64,000 nt of DNA. It comes from Bacteroides luti (GTDB lineage: Bacteria; Bacteroidota; Bacteroidia; Bacteroidales; Bacteroidaceae). The translations under genes and the position numbers were made by a program. The notes beneath the pieces are model-generated. The model was not told the DNA's origin and searched no databases. It worked only from the letters and a program-made list of their open reading frames with translations. Positions 44,036-52,753 of this stretch are shown here, one piece after another; the stretch's first letter is position 1; the number at the start of each line of letters is the position of its first letter. The stretch spans positions 110,137 through 174,136 of the forward strand of contig NZ_FQTV01000010.1 of the NCBI RefSeq assembly GCF_900128905.1. Direction: 5' to 3'.

Positions 44036-46249
44036 ATGAAACAGAAATTAATTTATGCAGCAATGGCTCTTACGATAGGAGCTGCTTCAATAAAGGCTCA
44101 GCAAGTGCCTGCGTATCTGGACCAGAAACAGCCGATTGAAGTGCGGGTTAAAGATGCACTTTCACGTATGACGCTGGAAGAAAAAGTAAAACTATGTACG
44201 GCACAATCAAAATTTAGCAGCCACGGTGTGCCTCGTCTGGGTATTCCTGAACTTTGGATGAGTGACAGTTCTTCTGGCATTCGCGAAGAAATACAATGGG
44301 ATAATTGGGGAAATGCCGGTTTTACCAATGATTCTTGTACTGCTTTCCCGGCACTTACTTGTTTAGCTGCGACATGGAATCCAAAAATGTCATCTATTTT
44401 TGGGAAAGCAATCGGCGAAGAAGCTCGTTACCGCAGAAAAGATGTATTATTAGGACCAGGCGTGAATATTTTCCGAACTCCACTCAATGGACGAAATTTT
44501 GAGTATATGGGCGAAGATCCATATCTTGCTTCCAAGATGGTAGTTCCTTATGTTAAGGGTTTGCAGTCTAATGGAGTTGCTGCTTGCGTAAAACATTACG
44601 CACTGAATAATCAGGAAGTTTGGCGTGGTAGCATAGATGTTCAGCTTAGTGATCGTGCACTATATGAAATTTATCTTCCTGCATTTAAAGCAGCCATAGT
44701 TGAAGGAGGAAGTTGGAGCATTATGGGATCATATAATAAAGTTCGTGGGCAGCATGCCTGTCATAACGATCTTTTGTTGAATAAAATATTGAAAGGAGAA
44801 TGGAAATTTGATGGTTGTGTGGTAACCGACTGGGGTGGAGCACATGATACAAAAGAAGCTGTATTTAATGGCTTGGATATAGAAATGGGATCTTACACTA
44901 ACGGACTTAGTTCCGGAAAGAAGTTTGCTTATGATGATTATTATCTAGCTTCGGCTTACCTTAAAGGTTTGAAGGATGGAACTTATCCAATGAGTTCTAT
45001 TGATGATAAAGCCAGCAGAATACTTCGATTAATATTCCGAACAGCAATGAATCGTAATCGTCCATGGGGATCTTTTACCAGTGATGAACATTATTATGCA
45101 GCTCGCACCATTGCCGAAGAGGGTATTGTCCTATTAAAAAATGAATCAGCCAAGAAGAAAGAAGCGATTCTTCCTTTAAATGGTAATAAATATCGCTCAA
45201 TACTTGTAGTGGGAGAGAATGCAATTCGTCGTTTAACAGAAGGTGGTGGATCATCTGTACTGAAAGTGAAGAAGGAAGTTTCCCCATTGGCTGGTTTGCA
45301 AGCTAAGTTTGGTGATAAAGTTAAATATACAATGGGTTATGCTTCCGGAAAACCTGTTTATGATCGCGAAGTTGCTCCCGATTTTAATACAGATTCTCTT
45401 CATGCAGAAGCTGTAAAACAGGCTGCAAATGCTGATTTGATAATTTTTGTAGGTGGGTTAAATAAGAATAATTTCCAGGATTGCGAGAATGCTGATCGTA
45501 AATCACTGGCACTTCCTTTTGGGCAAACTGAGCTGATCAATGATTTATTAAAAGTCAATAAGAATATGGTAGTAGTTCTGTTAAGTGGTAATGCTGTTGA
45601 AATGCCATGGATTAAGAATGTACCAAGTGTTTTGCAGGCATGGTATCCGGGATCTGAATCGGGAAATGCTATTGCAAACATAATAACAGGTGAGGTTAAT
45701 CCAAGTGGTAAACTTCCTTTTTCATTCCCTGTGAAACTGGAAGATAATGCTGCACATTCATTTGGCTCTATTGCTTATCCCGGAGATGGTGTGAAGGAAG
45801 AATATAAAGAAGATATCTTGGTTGGCTATCGCTGGCATGATACTAAAAAGATTCCCGCTTTATTTCCTTTTGGACATGGATTGAGTTACACTCAGTTTAA
45901 GTATGGAAAAGCAGTTGCCGATAAAAAGAATATTTCTGGAACAGAATATATAACCGTAACGATTCCGGTTAAGAATGTTGGAAACGTAAAGGGTAAAGAA
46001 GTTGTTCAACTTTATATTGGTGATGAAAAGTGTAGTGTAATTCGTCCTGTAAAAGAATTGAAAGACTTTCAAAAGATAGAACTTGCTCCAGGAGAGGAAA
46101 AAAATGTTTCTTTTAAAATAGGAAAGGATGCTCTAAAATTCTTTAATGAGACTTCACATGACTGGGTAGCAGAACCAGGAGCCTTTAAGGTGTATATTGG
46201 TTCTTCTTCAACAGATATCCGTTCTGTAGTAAATTTTGTGTTTAACTAG
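44036..46249 (+). CDS. GH3 beta-glucosidase-like enzyme
   Basis: This is a 737-residue secreted enzyme with a signal peptide (ending IKAQQ) and the usual GH3 order: TIM-barrel domain, alpha/beta sandwich and C-terminal fibronectin III-like domain. The nucleophile D265 lies in CVVTDWGGAHD. The C-terminal FnIII-like segment (ITVTIPVKNVGNVKGKEVVQ) is well preserved. It would remove terminal beta-glucose or beta-xylose units from oligosaccharides. It is 15 bases after the GH2 gene and ends before a terminator. Confidence 0.94.
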   Translation: MKQKLIYAAMALTIGAASIKAQQVPAYLDQKQPIEVRVKDALSRMTLEEKVKLCTAQSKFSSHGVPRLGIPELWMSDSSSGIREEIQWDNWGNAGFTNDSCTAFPALTCLAATWNPKMSSIFGKAIGEEARYRRKDVLLGPGVNIFRTPLNGRNFEYMGEDPYLASKMVVPYVKGLQSNGVAACVKHYALNNQEVWRGSIDVQLSDRALYEIYLPAFKAAIVEGGSWSIMGSYNKVRGQHACHNDLLLNKILKGEWKFDGCVVTDWGGAHDTKEAVFNGLDIEMGSYTNGLSSGKKFAYDDYYLASAYLKGLKDGTYPMSSIDDKASRILRLIFRTAMNRNRPWGSFTSDEHYYAARTIAEEGIVLLKNESAKKKEAILPLNGNKYRSILVVGENAIRRLTEGGGSSVLKVKKEVSPLAGLQAKFGDKVKYTMGYASGKPVYDREVAPDFNTDSLHAEAVKQAANADLIIFVGGLNKNNFQDCENADRKSLALPFGQTELINDLLKVNKNMVVVLLSGNAVEMPWIKNVPSVLQAWYPGSESGNAIANIITGEVNPSGKLPFSFPVKLEDNAAHSFGSIAYPGDGVKEEYKEDILVGYRWHDTKKIPALFPFGHGLSYTQFKYGKAVADKKNISGTEYITVTIPVKNVGNVKGKEVVQLYIGDEKCSVIRPVKELKDFQKIELAPGEEKNVSFKIGKDALKFFNETSHDWVAEPGAFKVYIGSSSTDIRSVVNFVFN

Positions 46250-46278
46250 GTTAACTGTTAATTGTGAACATTATAAAT

Positions 46279-46308
46279 GGGTTGTCCGTGATGGATAACC
46301 CGTTTTTT
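46279..46308 (+). terminator. Terminator after the GH3 gene
   Basis: GGGTTGTCC (46279-46287) pairs with GGATAACCC (46293-46301) with one G-U pair and is followed by a run of six or more T residues. Confidence 0.7.
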
Positions 46309-46386
46309 GTTTCTAATGAAACTGTTTTTTTTGTGCCGATTATATTTCTAATTTAGTAATCAAAATGAAAAAATAGCACATTGTTG

Positions 46387-46416
46387 TTTGGTATGTGCAA
46401 TTTTATACTACCTTTG
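46387..46416 (+). promoter_or_regulatory. Promoter of the FadL-type porin gene
   Basis: TTTG (46387-46390) and TACCTTTG (46409-46416) have an 18-base spacer. The ATG lies 28 bases downstream. Confidence 0.6.
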
Positions 46417-46444
46417 CGCCTTAAATATTAAAATATAAAATCTT

Positions 46445-47914
46445 ATGAGAAAATTATCATTGATTAGCTTTTTAATGTTAATCGTTTCAGTTCCAACCTT
46501 TGCAGGTGGACTTTTGACAAACACAAATCAGAATGTAGCCTTTCTTCGTAATATAGCTCGTGGCGCATCTACGGAAATTGATGCCGTTTATTCTAATCCG
46601 GCAGGTGTTGCTTTTTTAAATGACGGTTTTCACTTATCATTAAACGGGCAAAGTGCTTTCCAAACCAGAACTATTAATTCTACATTTGCACCTTTTGCTG
46701 GAAATGGTGGAAGTGCAACCAAAGAATTTAAAGGAGAAGCATCAGCTCCTTTTATTCCTAGTTTTCAGGCTGCTTATAAAAAAGGAAACTGGACTTTCTC
46801 TGGTAGTTTTGCTGTAACCGGTGGTGGAGGTAAAGCTACATTCAATGATGGATTGGCTTCTTTTGAATCTCAGGTGGCTATGATTCCGCCAATGCTTGTA
46901 AAAGCTGGTATTGCCGGAACAAATAAATATGATGTTAATAGTTTTATTGAAGGTCGCCAATATATTTTTGGTTTACAACTTGGAGCTACATATAAGTTAA
47001 CTGATAATTTTTCTGCTTTTTTGGGAGGTAGAATGAATTATGTAAGTAACAGCTATTTTGGTTATGTTAGAGATATCAAAGCAAATATTGGTGGAGGTGA
47101 AATGATTAATGTGAATCAATACTTCACCGCCGCAGCAAATCAATATACTGCAGCCGCTGCTGCCGCAACTGCTGCGGGAAATACAGCTTTGGCTCAACAA
47201 TATACTGCTGCTGCAACTTCTGCTGCCGGAGTTGCAATTAAAACTGCTGATAAAGAACTTGATTGTGATCAAAGCGGATGGGGACTTACACCTATTATTG
47301 GTTTAGATTACAAAATTGGTAAACTTAATATAGGTGCAAAATATGAATTCAGAACTAGTCTTAATATTGAGAACCAAACGAAAATAAATACTACTGGTGT
47401 TGCGGCTTATAAAGACGGAGTCAATACTCCGAATGATATCCCTGGAATGCTTACTGTTGGTGCTCAGTATTCAATACTTCCAGCTGTTCGAGCATCTTTA
47501 GGATGGAATCACTATTATGATAAGGATGCAAAGATGGCTAATGATAAGCAAAAATATTTAGGTGGAGGAACCGACGAATATCTTGCTGGTGCCGAATGGG
47601 ATATTACTGACAGAATTCTTGTGAGTGGTGGATTTCAAAGTACAAATTATGAATTGCAGGATAACTACATGTCTGATATGAGTTTTACTACAAGTTCATA
47701 TTCTGTAGGTATGGGTGCTGCATTTAAACTAAATAAAAGTTTAAAGGTGAATGTTGCTTATTTCTTCACTAATTACGATAAATATACTAAAGTTACTAAA
47801 TCTACAGCTGAAGATGCTAAAAGCGTAGGGTATAATGGAACTGGTCTTGCTGGAACAGATGTCTTTACCCGTACAAATAAAGTATTTGGATTAGGTGTTG
47901 ATTATACATTCTAA
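46445..47914 (+). CDS. OmpP1/FadL-family outer-membrane protein
   Basis: This is a 489-residue outer-membrane beta-barrel of the OmpP1/FadL/TodX family, used for hydrophobic substrates such as long-chain fatty acids. It has a signal peptide (ending VPTFAGG), the N-terminal hatch typical of the family (GASTEIDAVYSNPAGVAFL) and an aromatic C-terminus (GLGVDYTF). An alanine-rich insert with repeated QYTAAA units occupies about residues 225-275, probably an external or hatch loop. It is a single gene with promoter and terminator. Confidence 0.9.
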   Translation: MRKLSLISFLMLIVSVPTFAGGLLTNTNQNVAFLRNIARGASTEIDAVYSNPAGVAFLNDGFHLSLNGQSAFQTRTINSTFAPFAGNGGSATKEFKGEASAPFIPSFQAAYKKGNWTFSGSFAVTGGGGKATFNDGLASFESQVAMIPPMLVKAGIAGTNKYDVNSFIEGRQYIFGLQLGATYKLTDNFSAFLGGRMNYVSNSYFGYVRDIKANIGGGEMINVNQYFTAAANQYTAAAAAATAAGNTALAQQYTAAATSAAGVAIKTADKELDCDQSGWGLTPIIGLDYKIGKLNIGAKYEFRTSLNIENQTKINTTGVAAYKDGVNTPNDIPGMLTVGAQYSILPAVRASLGWNHYYDKDAKMANDKQKYLGGGTDEYLAGAEWDITDRILVSGGFQSTNYELQDNYMSDMSFTTSSYSVGMGAAFKLNKSLKVNVAYFFTNYDKYTKVTKSTAEDAKSVGYNGTGLAGTDVFTRTNKVFGLGVDYTF

Positions 47915-48014
47915 CAGAAGAAGATAAACTAAAATTAAATAATATCTAGACTAACTAAACTCTCTATTTAACAACCAAACCATCTGACTGGTCTTCTTGT
48001 TCAAGAAGATCAGG

Positions 48015-48042
48015 TAAAGGGCAATCTTCCGATTGCCCTTTA
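48015..48042 (+). terminator. Terminator after the FadL-type gene
   Basis: TAAAGGGCAATC (48015-48026) and GATTGCCCTTTA (48031-48042) form a perfect 12-bp stem with loop TTCC, followed by a T-rich run. A weaker hairpin (GTCTTCTTG / CAAGAAGAT) lies just before it. Confidence 0.8.
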
Positions 48043-48089
48043 TTTTTTACTTTTAACTGATTCTTATTTTTTTCTTGCATTTTTATTCT

Positions 48090-48097
48090 TACATTTG
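48090..48097 (+). promoter_or_regulatory. -7 box for the queuosine operon
   Basis: TACATTTG matches TAnnTTTG and would start transcription near 48104, giving a leader of about 65 bases that contains the candidate riboswitch. Confidence 0.55.
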
Positions 48098-48115
48098 CAC
48101 CCGAAATTTAAAAAT

Positions 48116-48165
48116 ACGACGCCTTGAATAGAGGTCGTGTGCTTGAACACCACGTAAAAAACAAG
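48116..48165 (+). promoter_or_regulatory. Candidate preQ1 riboswitch (type I-like pseudoknot)
   Basis: The leader can form P1 CGTG (48136-48139) with CACG (48151-48154), and a pseudoknot P2 CTTG (48142-48145) with CAAG (48162-48165) through the A-rich linker TAAAAAA. This order, P1-P2-loop-P1-A-rich tail-P2, is that of class I preQ1 riboswitches. The pseudoknot ends 4 bases before the ATG of the transporter gene, so translation control is likely. An upstream ACGAC/GTCGT stem (48116-48120, 48134-48138) overlaps P1 and could be an alternative fold. Not verified by alignment. Confidence 0.55.
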
Positions 48166-48169
48166 AAAA

Positions 48170-48850
48170 ATGAAAAGTAAAGTAACTGTTTCTTTTATGC
48201 TAATGGGCATACTTTTTAGTATGTGCCTTGTTCTTTCCAACATTCTCGCAGTAAAACAATTCGAAATCTTTGGTTTTCCATCAACTGCAGGATTGATTAT
48301 TTTCCCTATTTCTTATGTTATTAATGACTGCATTACAGAGGTGTGGGGATTTCGTAAAGCAAGACTTATAATTTGGATTGCCTTCGCTGTTAATTTCCTG
48401 GCAATTTTGCTATTTCAAGCTTCAGTAGCTCTGACTCCGGCTCCACATTGGACGATGCAGAGTTCTTATGCTTCCGTTCTTGCGCAAACTCCTCGTATTG
48501 CACTTGCAAGTTTGCTTGCTTTTTTGGTCGGTTCATTTCTTAATTCCTATGTAATGAGTAAGATGAAGATTCTGCATAAGGGGAAGAAGTTTGGACAACG
48601 CGCTATTGCTTCTACTTTAGTAGGAGAAATGGCTGATACTTTCGTTTTTACTACTATCGGGTTTCTTTTTGTAATCCCTACAAGTATAGTGTTTCAGATT
48701 ATAGTTGTTGAGACTATTGCTAAAACATTATTTGAAATATTGGTTCTTCCTATTACACGTAGAGTAGTAAATTATGTGAAGCTTACTGAAGAAACGGATG
48801 TTTATGATGAAGATATTTCTTATAGCGTAATTAAAATAAAAGAAATTTAA
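48170..48850 (+). CDS. yhhQ: Queuosine-precursor transporter (YhhQ/DUF165 family)
   Basis: This is a 226-residue inner-membrane protein with about six hydrophobic helices, of the COG1738 vitamin/queuosine-precursor transporter family that in E. coli takes up preQ0 and preQ1. The segment [20 protein letters not shown] is characteristic. Its stop codon overlaps the ATG of queC by one base. The candidate riboswitch in the leader fits a gene controlled by preQ1. Confidence 0.93.
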   Translation: MKSKVTVSFMLMGILFSMCLVLSNILAVKQFEIFGFPSTAGLIIFPISYVINDCITEVWGFRKARLIIWIAFAVNFLAILLFQASVALTPAPHWTMQSSYASVLAQTPRIALASLLAFLVGSFLNSYVMSKMKILHKGKKFGQRAIASTLVGEMADTFVFTTIGFLFVIPTSIVFQIIVVETIAKTLFEILVLPITRRVVNYVKLTEETDVYDEDISYSVIKIKEI

Positions 48851-49512
48851 TGAGAATGAGTAATGAGTCTGCTGTGGTATTATTTAGCGGTGGACAGGAT
48901 TCGACTACATGTCTCTTTTGGGCAAAAAGACATTTTAAGAAAGTATATGCTTTGAGCTTTCTTTATGGGCAGAAACATCAGAAAGAGGTGGATATTGCAC
49001 GTAATATTGCCGAAAAAGCTGATGTGGAATTTCATTTGATGGATGCTTCATTTATTAGTAAATTAGGAAGCAATTCTTTAACTGATAGTTCTATTGAAAT
49101 GGATCAGGAGAAACCTGCTGACTCTTTTCCTAATACATTTGTACCTGGACGAAATTTGTTCTTTTTGAGTATTGCTGCTGTTTTTGCCAGAGAGAAAGGA
49201 GTTCGTCATTTGGTTACCGGAGTTTCGCAAACAGACTTTAGTGGTTATCCGGATTGCAGAGATTCATTCGTGAAATCATTGAATGTAACACTTAATCTGG
49301 CTATGGATGAACAGTTTGTTATTCACACGCCTTTAATGTGGATTGATAAAACTGAAACATGGGCATTGGCAGATGAACTAGGAGTGTTTGAACTTGTTCG
49401 CAATGAAACGTTGACTTGTTATAATGGTATTCCGGCTGATGGCTGTGGACACTGTCCGGCTTGCAAGCTCAGAAATCATGGATTGCAAGAATATCTGAAA
49501 AGAAAAAACTAG
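48850..49512 (+). CDS. queC: 7-cyano-7-deazaguanine synthase QueC
   Basis: This is a 220-residue ATP-dependent enzyme converting 7-carboxy-7-deazaguanine to preQ0 in the queuosine pathway. The PP-loop ATPase motif SGGQDSTT is near residue 14 and the zinc-binding cysteines lie in [17 protein letters not shown] near the C-terminus. The start at 48850 overlaps the transporter stop codon; a second ATG two codons later is possible. It is followed by queF after 24 bases. Confidence 0.97.
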   Translation: MRMSNESAVVLFSGGQDSTTCLFWAKRHFKKVYALSFLYGQKHQKEVDIARNIAEKADVEFHLMDASFISKLGSNSLTDSSIEMDQEKPADSFPNTFVPGRNLFFLSIAAVFAREKGVRHLVTGVSQTDFSGYPDCRDSFVKSLNVTLNLAMDEQFVIHTPLMWIDKTETWALADELGVFELVRNETLTCYNGIPADGCGHCPACKLRNHGLQEYLKRKN

Positions 49513-49536
49513 ATCGATAATATAAAAATAGGAATA

Positions 49537-49992
49537 ATGACAGATTTAAAGGATCAACTATCTATATTGGGAAGAGCAACTGAATATAAAAATGTATATG
49601 CTCCCGAAGTGCTGGAAGCTTTTGATAATAAGCATCCGGAAAATGATTACTGGGTACAGTTTAATTGTCCCGAATTTACTAGCCTTTGTCCGATTACCGG
49701 GCAACCTGATTTTGCTGAAATTCGGATTTCTTATCTTCCTGATGTGAAAATGGTTGAGAGTAAAAGTCTGAAGTTATACATGTTTAGTTTTCGTAACCAT
49801 GGTGCTTTTCACGAAGACTGTGTTAATATAATAATGAAGGATTTAATTCGCCTGATGGATCCTAAGTATATAGAAGTAACAGGAATATTCACTCCTCGAG
49901 GTGGTATTTCCATTTACCCATATTGTAATTATGGTCGTCCGGGAACGAAATATGAAGAAATGGCGAGTTATCGCCTGATGAACAGAAAATAA
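49537..49992 (+). CDS. queF: preQ0 reductase QueF
   Basis: This is a 151-residue NADPH-dependent 7-cyano-7-deazaguanine reductase, the short unimodular form. It reduces preQ0 to preQ1. The nucleophilic cysteine lies in [15 protein letters not shown] and the substrate-binding [13 protein letters not shown] segment carries the family Glu/His residues. It is the last gene of the transporter-queC-queF operon; queD and queE are not in the window. Confidence 0.97.
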   Translation: MTDLKDQLSILGRATEYKNVYAPEVLEAFDNKHPENDYWVQFNCPEFTSLCPITGQPDFAEIRISYLPDVKMVESKSLKLYMFSFRNHGAFHEDCVNIIMKDLIRLMDPKYIEVTGIFTPRGGISIYPYCNYGRPGTKYEEMASYRLMNRK

Positions 49993-50030
49993 AACTGTTT
50001 ATCTACCCTAACCAGTTATACTTAAGAATC

Positions 50031-50054
50031 AGGGCTATCCTTTTGGATAGCCCT
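50031..50054. terminator. Terminator between queF and dnaX
   Basis: AGGGCTATCC (50031-50040) and GGATAGCCCT (50045-50054) form a perfect 10-bp stem with loop TTTT. It lies between two convergent genes. Confidence 0.75.
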
Positions 50055-50148
50055 TACCTTTTTATTCTGACAATTAATTGAACTCTTCAAACTCTTTAAA
50101 ATCTTCCTTTAAACGTAGATTTATACAAATTGTAATAGTTCGTTGTAT

Positions 50149-51951
50149 TTAATTGAGTTCTAACCCAAAAGCTTCTTTTAGCTTAATTAGTTCAGGATTT
50201 TTTTGAGCCATCATTTGAAAACGCTCAACCCTGCTGTACGCACGTACCACTTCTTGTTCCTCGCTTACACGAACTGTCATCGTAATTTTACTATTATTTA
50301 ACTGGGCTCGCAAATAATTCTGAATTGCAGGAATCATATTGGTCATGTCTTTTGCCACAATCTCATTATCTACAACCATTTCAATGGATGTATCCGAGAT
50401 TAATTTAGCAGGAGAATTCTTCATGCGCATCATAATTCCTCTTTGCTCTATAGGTAGAGACTGAGCAAACTCAATCCAGTAGTGACTCAGATCTCTCTCG
50501 TTAAAAGCATAATCTTCTTCATGCCTTTTAAGAGCTGGGCCAGATTCAGTTACTTTTGTCTGCTGCTCTTGCTCGTTCTTATAAGGATTCTTGATCGAGA
50601 TTCCTAAACTGCCGGCTTTCATTACCGGAACCTTCTTTTCTTCCTTAACTTTTATGTTTGTTACAGGACTGGTATGAGCCGATGAAACAACAGCAGACGG
50701 TGCAGCATTAGTATTATTTGATGCAGAGGCTGGAGCCGTTTGTTGGTTCTGAGAAACAGGTGCAGCTACTTGTTGCTGTACCGCAGCATTATTTTGCTGG
50801 TTGAATATTGGTTTTATAGCTTGTTTAGGGCTACGCCCATGACTCACATCATCTGGTTCTGCAGTAAGTTGCGCTATCTGAATTAGCGTTAGTTCCACTA
50901 AAAAACGTTTGTTTTTGCTTACACGATAACTCAGATCACATTCATTGGCAAGCTTCATTGCTTTGTAAAGAAACTGAGGTTTGCATTTGGCTGCTTGTTC
51001 TTTATATCTGTTGCGAATGCTGGCACCAACTTCCAGAAGCTGAAGAGTTGATTCATCTTTGCTAACTAGCAGATCACGAAAATGTGAAGCCAGCCCAGTT
51101 ATAAAGTGACTACCTTCAAAGCCTTTATTCAAAATATCATTGAAGATAAGTAGTGAATCGCTAACATTATTTTCAATAAACTTATCGGTTAATTTGAAAT
51201 AATATTCATAATCAAGAACGTTCAGATTCTCGATTACACTTTGATACTGCACATTCCCGGCAGTGAAACTTACTACCTGGTCGAAAATGGATAAAGCATC
51301 ACGCATACCGCCGTCAGCTTTCTGAGCGATAACATTTAAAGCTTCGGGCTCAGCATTTATTCCTTCCTGTTGAGCAACATGTGCAAGGTGGCTTACAGTG
51401 TCTTGTACACTGATTCTATTAAAATCATAAATCTGGCAGCGAGACAGAATTGTAGGCAGCAGTTTATGCTTCTCTGTTGTTGCAAGAATAAAAATAGCAT
51501 GTTTGGGTGGTTCTTCCAATGTTTTAAGAAAAGCATTGAATGCTGCTGTAGATAGCATGTGAACCTCATCAATGATATATACTTTATATTTACCAATTTG
51601 TGGCGGGATGCGAACCTGCTCTATCAAAAGCCGAATATCATCTACGCTATTGTTTGAAGCTGCATCTAGTTCATGAATGTTATACGAACGTTGTTCATTG
51701 AACGCTTTACATGATTCACATTCATTACACGCTTCACCATCGGCTGTAGGAGTCAAACAATTGATTGTTTTAGCAAAAATACGGGCGCAAGTAGTTTTTC
51801 CTACACCACGTGGACCACAAAATAAATATGCATGTGCTAGCTTCTGGGCAGCAATTGCATTCTTTAATGTTGTAGTTAATGACTTTTGGCCTACTACCGA
51901 TTCAAAAGTGGAAGGACGATATTTACGAGCCGATACTATATAATTTTCCAT
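50149..51951 (-). CDS. dnaX: DNA polymerase III subunits gamma and tau
   Basis: This is a 600-residue clamp-loader ATPase. Walker A GPRGVGKTT near residue 45, the zinc module CNECESCKAF, Walker B DEVHML and the sensor 1 region ATTEKHKLLPTILSRC are all present. The C-terminal part after about residue 380 is a Gln/Ala/Ser-rich linker followed by a tau-specific domain. It loads the sliding clamp and links polymerase to helicase. It has its own -7 box and is divergent from the DivIC-like gene. Confidence 0.97.
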   Translation of the reverse strand: MENYIVSARKYRPSTFESVVGQKSLTTTLKNAIAAQKLAHAYLFCGPRGVGKTTCARIFAKTINCLTPTADGEACNECESCKAFNEQRSYNIHELDAASNNSVDDIRLLIEQVRIPPQIGKYKVYIIDEVHMLSTAAFNAFLKTLEEPPKHAIFILATTEKHKLLPTILSRCQIYDFNRISVQDTVSHLAHVAQQEGINAEPEALNVIAQKADGGMRDALSIFDQVVSFTAGNVQYQSVIENLNVLDYEYYFKLTDKFIENNVSDSLLIFNDILNKGFEGSHFITGLASHFRDLLVSKDESTLQLLEVGASIRNRYKEQAAKCKPQFLYKAMKLANECDLSYRVSKNKRFLVELTLIQIAQLTAEPDDVSHGRSPKQAIKPIFNQQNNAAVQQQVAAPVSQNQQTAPASASNNTNAAPSAVVSSAHTSPVTNIKVKEEKKVPVMKAGSLGISIKNPYKNEQEQQTKVTESGPALKRHEEDYAFNERDLSHYWIEFAQSLPIEQRGIMMRMKNSPAKLISDTSIEMVVDNEIVAKDMTNMIPAIQNYLRAQLNNSKITMTVRVSEEQEVVRAYSRVERFQMMAQKNPELIKLKEAFGLELN

Positions 51952-51981
51952 GTTTTCGGGATTCTTCTTTTTCTATCAGTG

Positions 51982-51989
51982 CAAATGTA
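51982..51989 (-). promoter_or_regulatory. -7 box for dnaX
   Basis: The minus strand reads TACATTTG 31 bases upstream of the dnaX ATG. No strong TTTG partner is seen. Confidence 0.5.
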
Positions 51990-52032
51990 CATTAAATTAT
52001 CGATTATTAAAATGTAGGTTAAGAAATATTTC

Positions 52033-52040
52033 TATCTTTG
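52033..52040 (+). promoter_or_regulatory. -7 box for the DivIC-like gene
   Basis: TATCTTTG matches the consensus 25 bases upstream of the ATG. Confidence 0.5.
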
Positions 52041-52065
52041 TATCCATATTCAACTTGATGAAAAA

Positions 52066-52401
52066 ATGAGTAAACTTCATACAATTTGGGAATTTATCAG
52101 AAGACATAAGTACTTGATTACAATACTTATTTTTGTGACTATTATCGGCTTTCTCGATGAGAATAGTATGGTGCGTCGCATCTCTAATATTCGTAAAATA
52201 AACAAACTTCACGAAAGCATAAGAGAATATCAGGCGGATTATGATGAAAACACAAAACGATTGAATGAGTTGACTACTAATCCGCGTTCTATTGAAAAGG
52301 TGGCACGTGAAAAATATCTGATGAAGAAGCCTAATGAAGATATTTATATCATTCAAGATGATGAACAAGACACAACTGTAAAAGAAGAACCTCAAAAATG
52401 A
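52066..52401 (+). CDS. Septum formation initiator (FtsB/DivIC family)
   Basis: This is a 111-residue bitopic membrane protein. A short cytoplasmic N-terminus and a transmembrane helix (about residues 17-33) are followed by a periplasmic coiled coil (NIRKINKLHESIREYQADYD) and the family motif region ATNPRSIEKVAREKYLMK-like (actual: NPRSIEKVAREKYLM). It acts in assembly of the cell-division complex. Its stop overlaps the next gene by 4 bases. A long open frame exists on the opposite strand but lacks family features. Confidence 0.93.
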   Translation: MSKLHTIWEFIRRHKYLITILIFVTIIGFLDENSMVRRISNIRKINKLHESIREYQADYDENTKRLNELTTNPRSIEKVAREKYLMKKPNEDIYIIQDDEQDTTVKEEPQK

Positions 52402-52736
52402 AAAAATATCAATCGTTAATCTTTATTATTGGAGCAGTACTTTTGCTTATAGGAGCAGCATCTTATATTACTAACTGGAGTCTTTCTCCATATATTTATT
52501 GTATTGGGGCTCTGGCTATTGCTGTAGTTCAGATATATTCTTCGTATAAAGGTAATAATGTTGTTTTAAAGCGACTTTATAACCAACAGGTATTTGGAGC
52601 TGTTTTCCTGATAATTACTGGCGTGTTGATGTTTACACTTCCTCACGGTAACGAATGGATGTTAACTCTTACCATTGCTGCAGTTATCGAACTCTATACT
52701 GCTTTTCGGATTCCGCAGGAAGAAGGAAAGAAATAG
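52398..52736 (+). CDS. Small integral membrane protein
   Basis: This is a 112-residue protein with about four transmembrane helices and short polar tails, of unknown function. It overlaps the DivIC-like gene by 4 bases (ATGA) and lies 17 bases before the M16 protease gene. The coupling suggests a conserved Bacteroides neighbourhood, but no role is proposed. Confidence 0.85.
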   Translation: MKKYQSLIFIIGAVLLLIGAASYITNWSLSPYIYCIGALAIAVVQIYSSYKGNNVVLKRLYNQQVFGAVFLIITGVLMFTLPHGNEWMLTLTIAAVIELYTAFRIPQEEGKK

Positions 52737-52753
52737 AAATTATTTAATCAAAA

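Noticed and set aside
48116..48138. Second, tandem preQ1 aptamer upstream of the first
   Set aside because: A stem with CTTG in the loop exists but there is no separate A-rich tail and CAAG partner; it is better read as an alternative fold.
51997..52395. Long minus-strand open frame opposite the DivIC-like gene
   Set aside because: It reads as hydrophobic antisense of a clear FtsB/DivIC gene, has no promoter or family features and overlaps the dnaX promoter region.
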